A stretch of DNA of 5,083 bases from PALSA-607 sp036510735 (GTDB taxonomy: Bacteria > Actinomycetota > Actinomycetes > Acidothermales > Acidothermaceae): NCBI GenBank assembly GCA_036510735.1, contig DATCDK010000254.1, positions 1 through 5,083 of the forward strand, given 5' to 3'. Below are positions 4,360 to 5,083 of the stretch, piece after piece. The notes below the pieces were generated by a model. That model made no database searches and had not been told where the DNA came from. It was given only the letters and a program-made list of their open reading frames with translations. The translations under genes were made by a program, and so were the position numbers. The first letter of the stretch is position 1. Each line of letters opens with the position of its first letter.

Positions 4360-5083
4360 AGGCTCGCCGCGATCCAGACATCGAGCTTGCGGGCACCTGA
4401 GCCGTCGTCTAACGCCATCTCGCACCTGGCCATGGCCGCCTCGAGCTGCTCGACCAGTCGGGCCGCGTCGGGACCTGCGTAGGCGACCAACCCTGCGGCT
4501 GCGTTGAGCACGACCGCGTCGCGCACCGCGCCCTTCTCCCCCGCCAGCAGGCGGCGCACGACGTCGGCATTGTGCGCAGCGTCGGCGCCCCGCAGGTCAT
4601 CAGGCTGCGCGGGCTTCAACCCGAGCGCGACCGGATCGAGCACGCTGGCCGTCACGGTGCCGTCGTTGACGACCCACACCTGCGATGTCGTGGTGGTCGT
4701 GAGCTCGTCGAGCCCGTCATCGCCCCGAAAGATCAACGCTCGGTTGCCGCGCTTGGCCAGCACCCCAGCCATGACGGCCGCCATTCTCGAATCCGCGACG
4801 CCGACAGCATTCGCCGTTGGACATGCCGGATTGGTGAGCGGGCCGAGGAAGTTGAACACGGTCGGAACGCCGAGTTCACGACGCGGGACGGCGGTGTAGC
4901 GAAACGCAGGATGGAAGACCGGCGCGAAGCAAAAACCAATGCCAGCCTCGGCGACACAGGACGCGACGCCTGTACCGGGCAGATCGATGGCGACGCCGAG
5001 TGCTTCGAGGACGTCGGCCGAACCACACGACGACGACGCGGCGCGGTTGCCGTGCTTGGCGACCGGCACGCCGGCCGCCGCAG
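4338..5083 (-). CDS. trpD: Anthranilate phosphoribosyltransferase, C-terminal part (cut by window edge)
   Basis: The last 247 residues of TrpD; roughly 100 N-terminal residues, including the GTGGD PRPP loop, lie beyond base 5083. The enzyme joins anthranilate to PRPP to give phosphoribosyl-anthranilate, the second committed step of tryptophan synthesis, in the cytoplasm. Visible signatures: AAAGVPVAKHGNRAASSSCG with ADVLEALGV, the PRPP and anthranilate binding segment; FHPAFRY; the NFLGPLTNPA block; and GDDGLDEL, with the Asp-Glu pair that binds magnesium. The frame runs unbroken to the window edge, so the GTG at 5069 is internal to a conserved motif and not the start. The C-terminal residues AARAVG and the TAA stop are encoded by a unit of the 19-bp repeat array. 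It converges on the RAM-domain gene, 80 bp stop to stop. Confidence 0.95.
   Translation of the reverse strand, partial: AAAGVPVAKHGNRAASSSCGSADVLEALGVAIDLPGTGVASCVAEAGIGFCFAPVFHPAFRYTAVPRRELGVPTVFNFLGPLTNPACPTANAVGVADSRMAAVMAGVLAKRGNRALIFRGDDGLDELTTTTTSQVWVVNDGTVTASVLDPVALGLKPAQPDDLRGADAAHNADVVRRLLAGEKGAVRDAVVLNAAAGLVAYAGPDAARLVEQLEAAMARCEMALDDGSGARKLDVWIAASLAARAVG

Noticed and set aside
5067..5069. GTG at 5069 as the trpD start
   Set aside because: It falls inside the conserved AAAGVPVAKHGN segment and the frame is open to the window edge, so the gene is simply cut.

Overview
The window is a GC-rich chromosomal segment from an actinobacterium (class Actinomycetia; I cannot name the genus). 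Evidence: strong G/C third positions, many GTG starts, and a gene order (pimB, ripC-type NlpC/P60 hydrolase, DEDDh exonuclease/UvrC-like fusion, trpD) that, from memory, matches the Mycobacterium tuberculosis block Rv2188c-Rv2190c-Rv2191-Rv2192c. No mobile element, tRNA, rRNA or CRISPR array is visible.

Left third, minus strand (1-1983). A small cysteine-motif protein (1717-1983) is followed by a 277-bp leader region and then ripC (261-1439), a secreted coiled-coil peptidoglycan endopeptidase. Then comes the 5' end of pimB (1-212), a mannosyltransferase of phosphatidylinositol mannoside synthesis, cut by the window edge. The leader of ripC holds a well-matched ydaO-type cyclic-di-AMP riboswitch (about 1461-1620), so hydrolase expression is probably tied to the c-di-AMP cell-wall/osmotic signal.

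Middle and right, plus strand (2169-4257). A 185-bp divergent intergenic region carries a CRP-like palindrome. The 597-aa exonuclease/GIY-YIG fusion follows, with a UvrC-style four-cysteine cluster and a UVR motif but no UvrC RNase H-like domain. A 94-aa stand-alone Lrp/AsnC effector-binding (RAM) domain protein lies 10 bp downstream.

Right end, minus strand (4338-5083). The C-terminal two thirds of trpD (anthranilate phosphoribosyltransferase) converge on the RAM gene. A 19-bp GC-rich tandem repeat array fills the gap and runs into the trpD stop codon.

Two things are most worth a second look besides the riboswitch. First, three of the five genes with a visible start lack a Shine-Dalgarno sequence and have TANNNT exactly 6-7 nt before a GTG, the signature of leaderless transcripts, while the other two have strong Shine-Dalgarno sites. 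Second, the repeat array appears to have grown from a compact convergent stop-codon junction. Most genes belong to known families; I see no wholly new multi-gene system.
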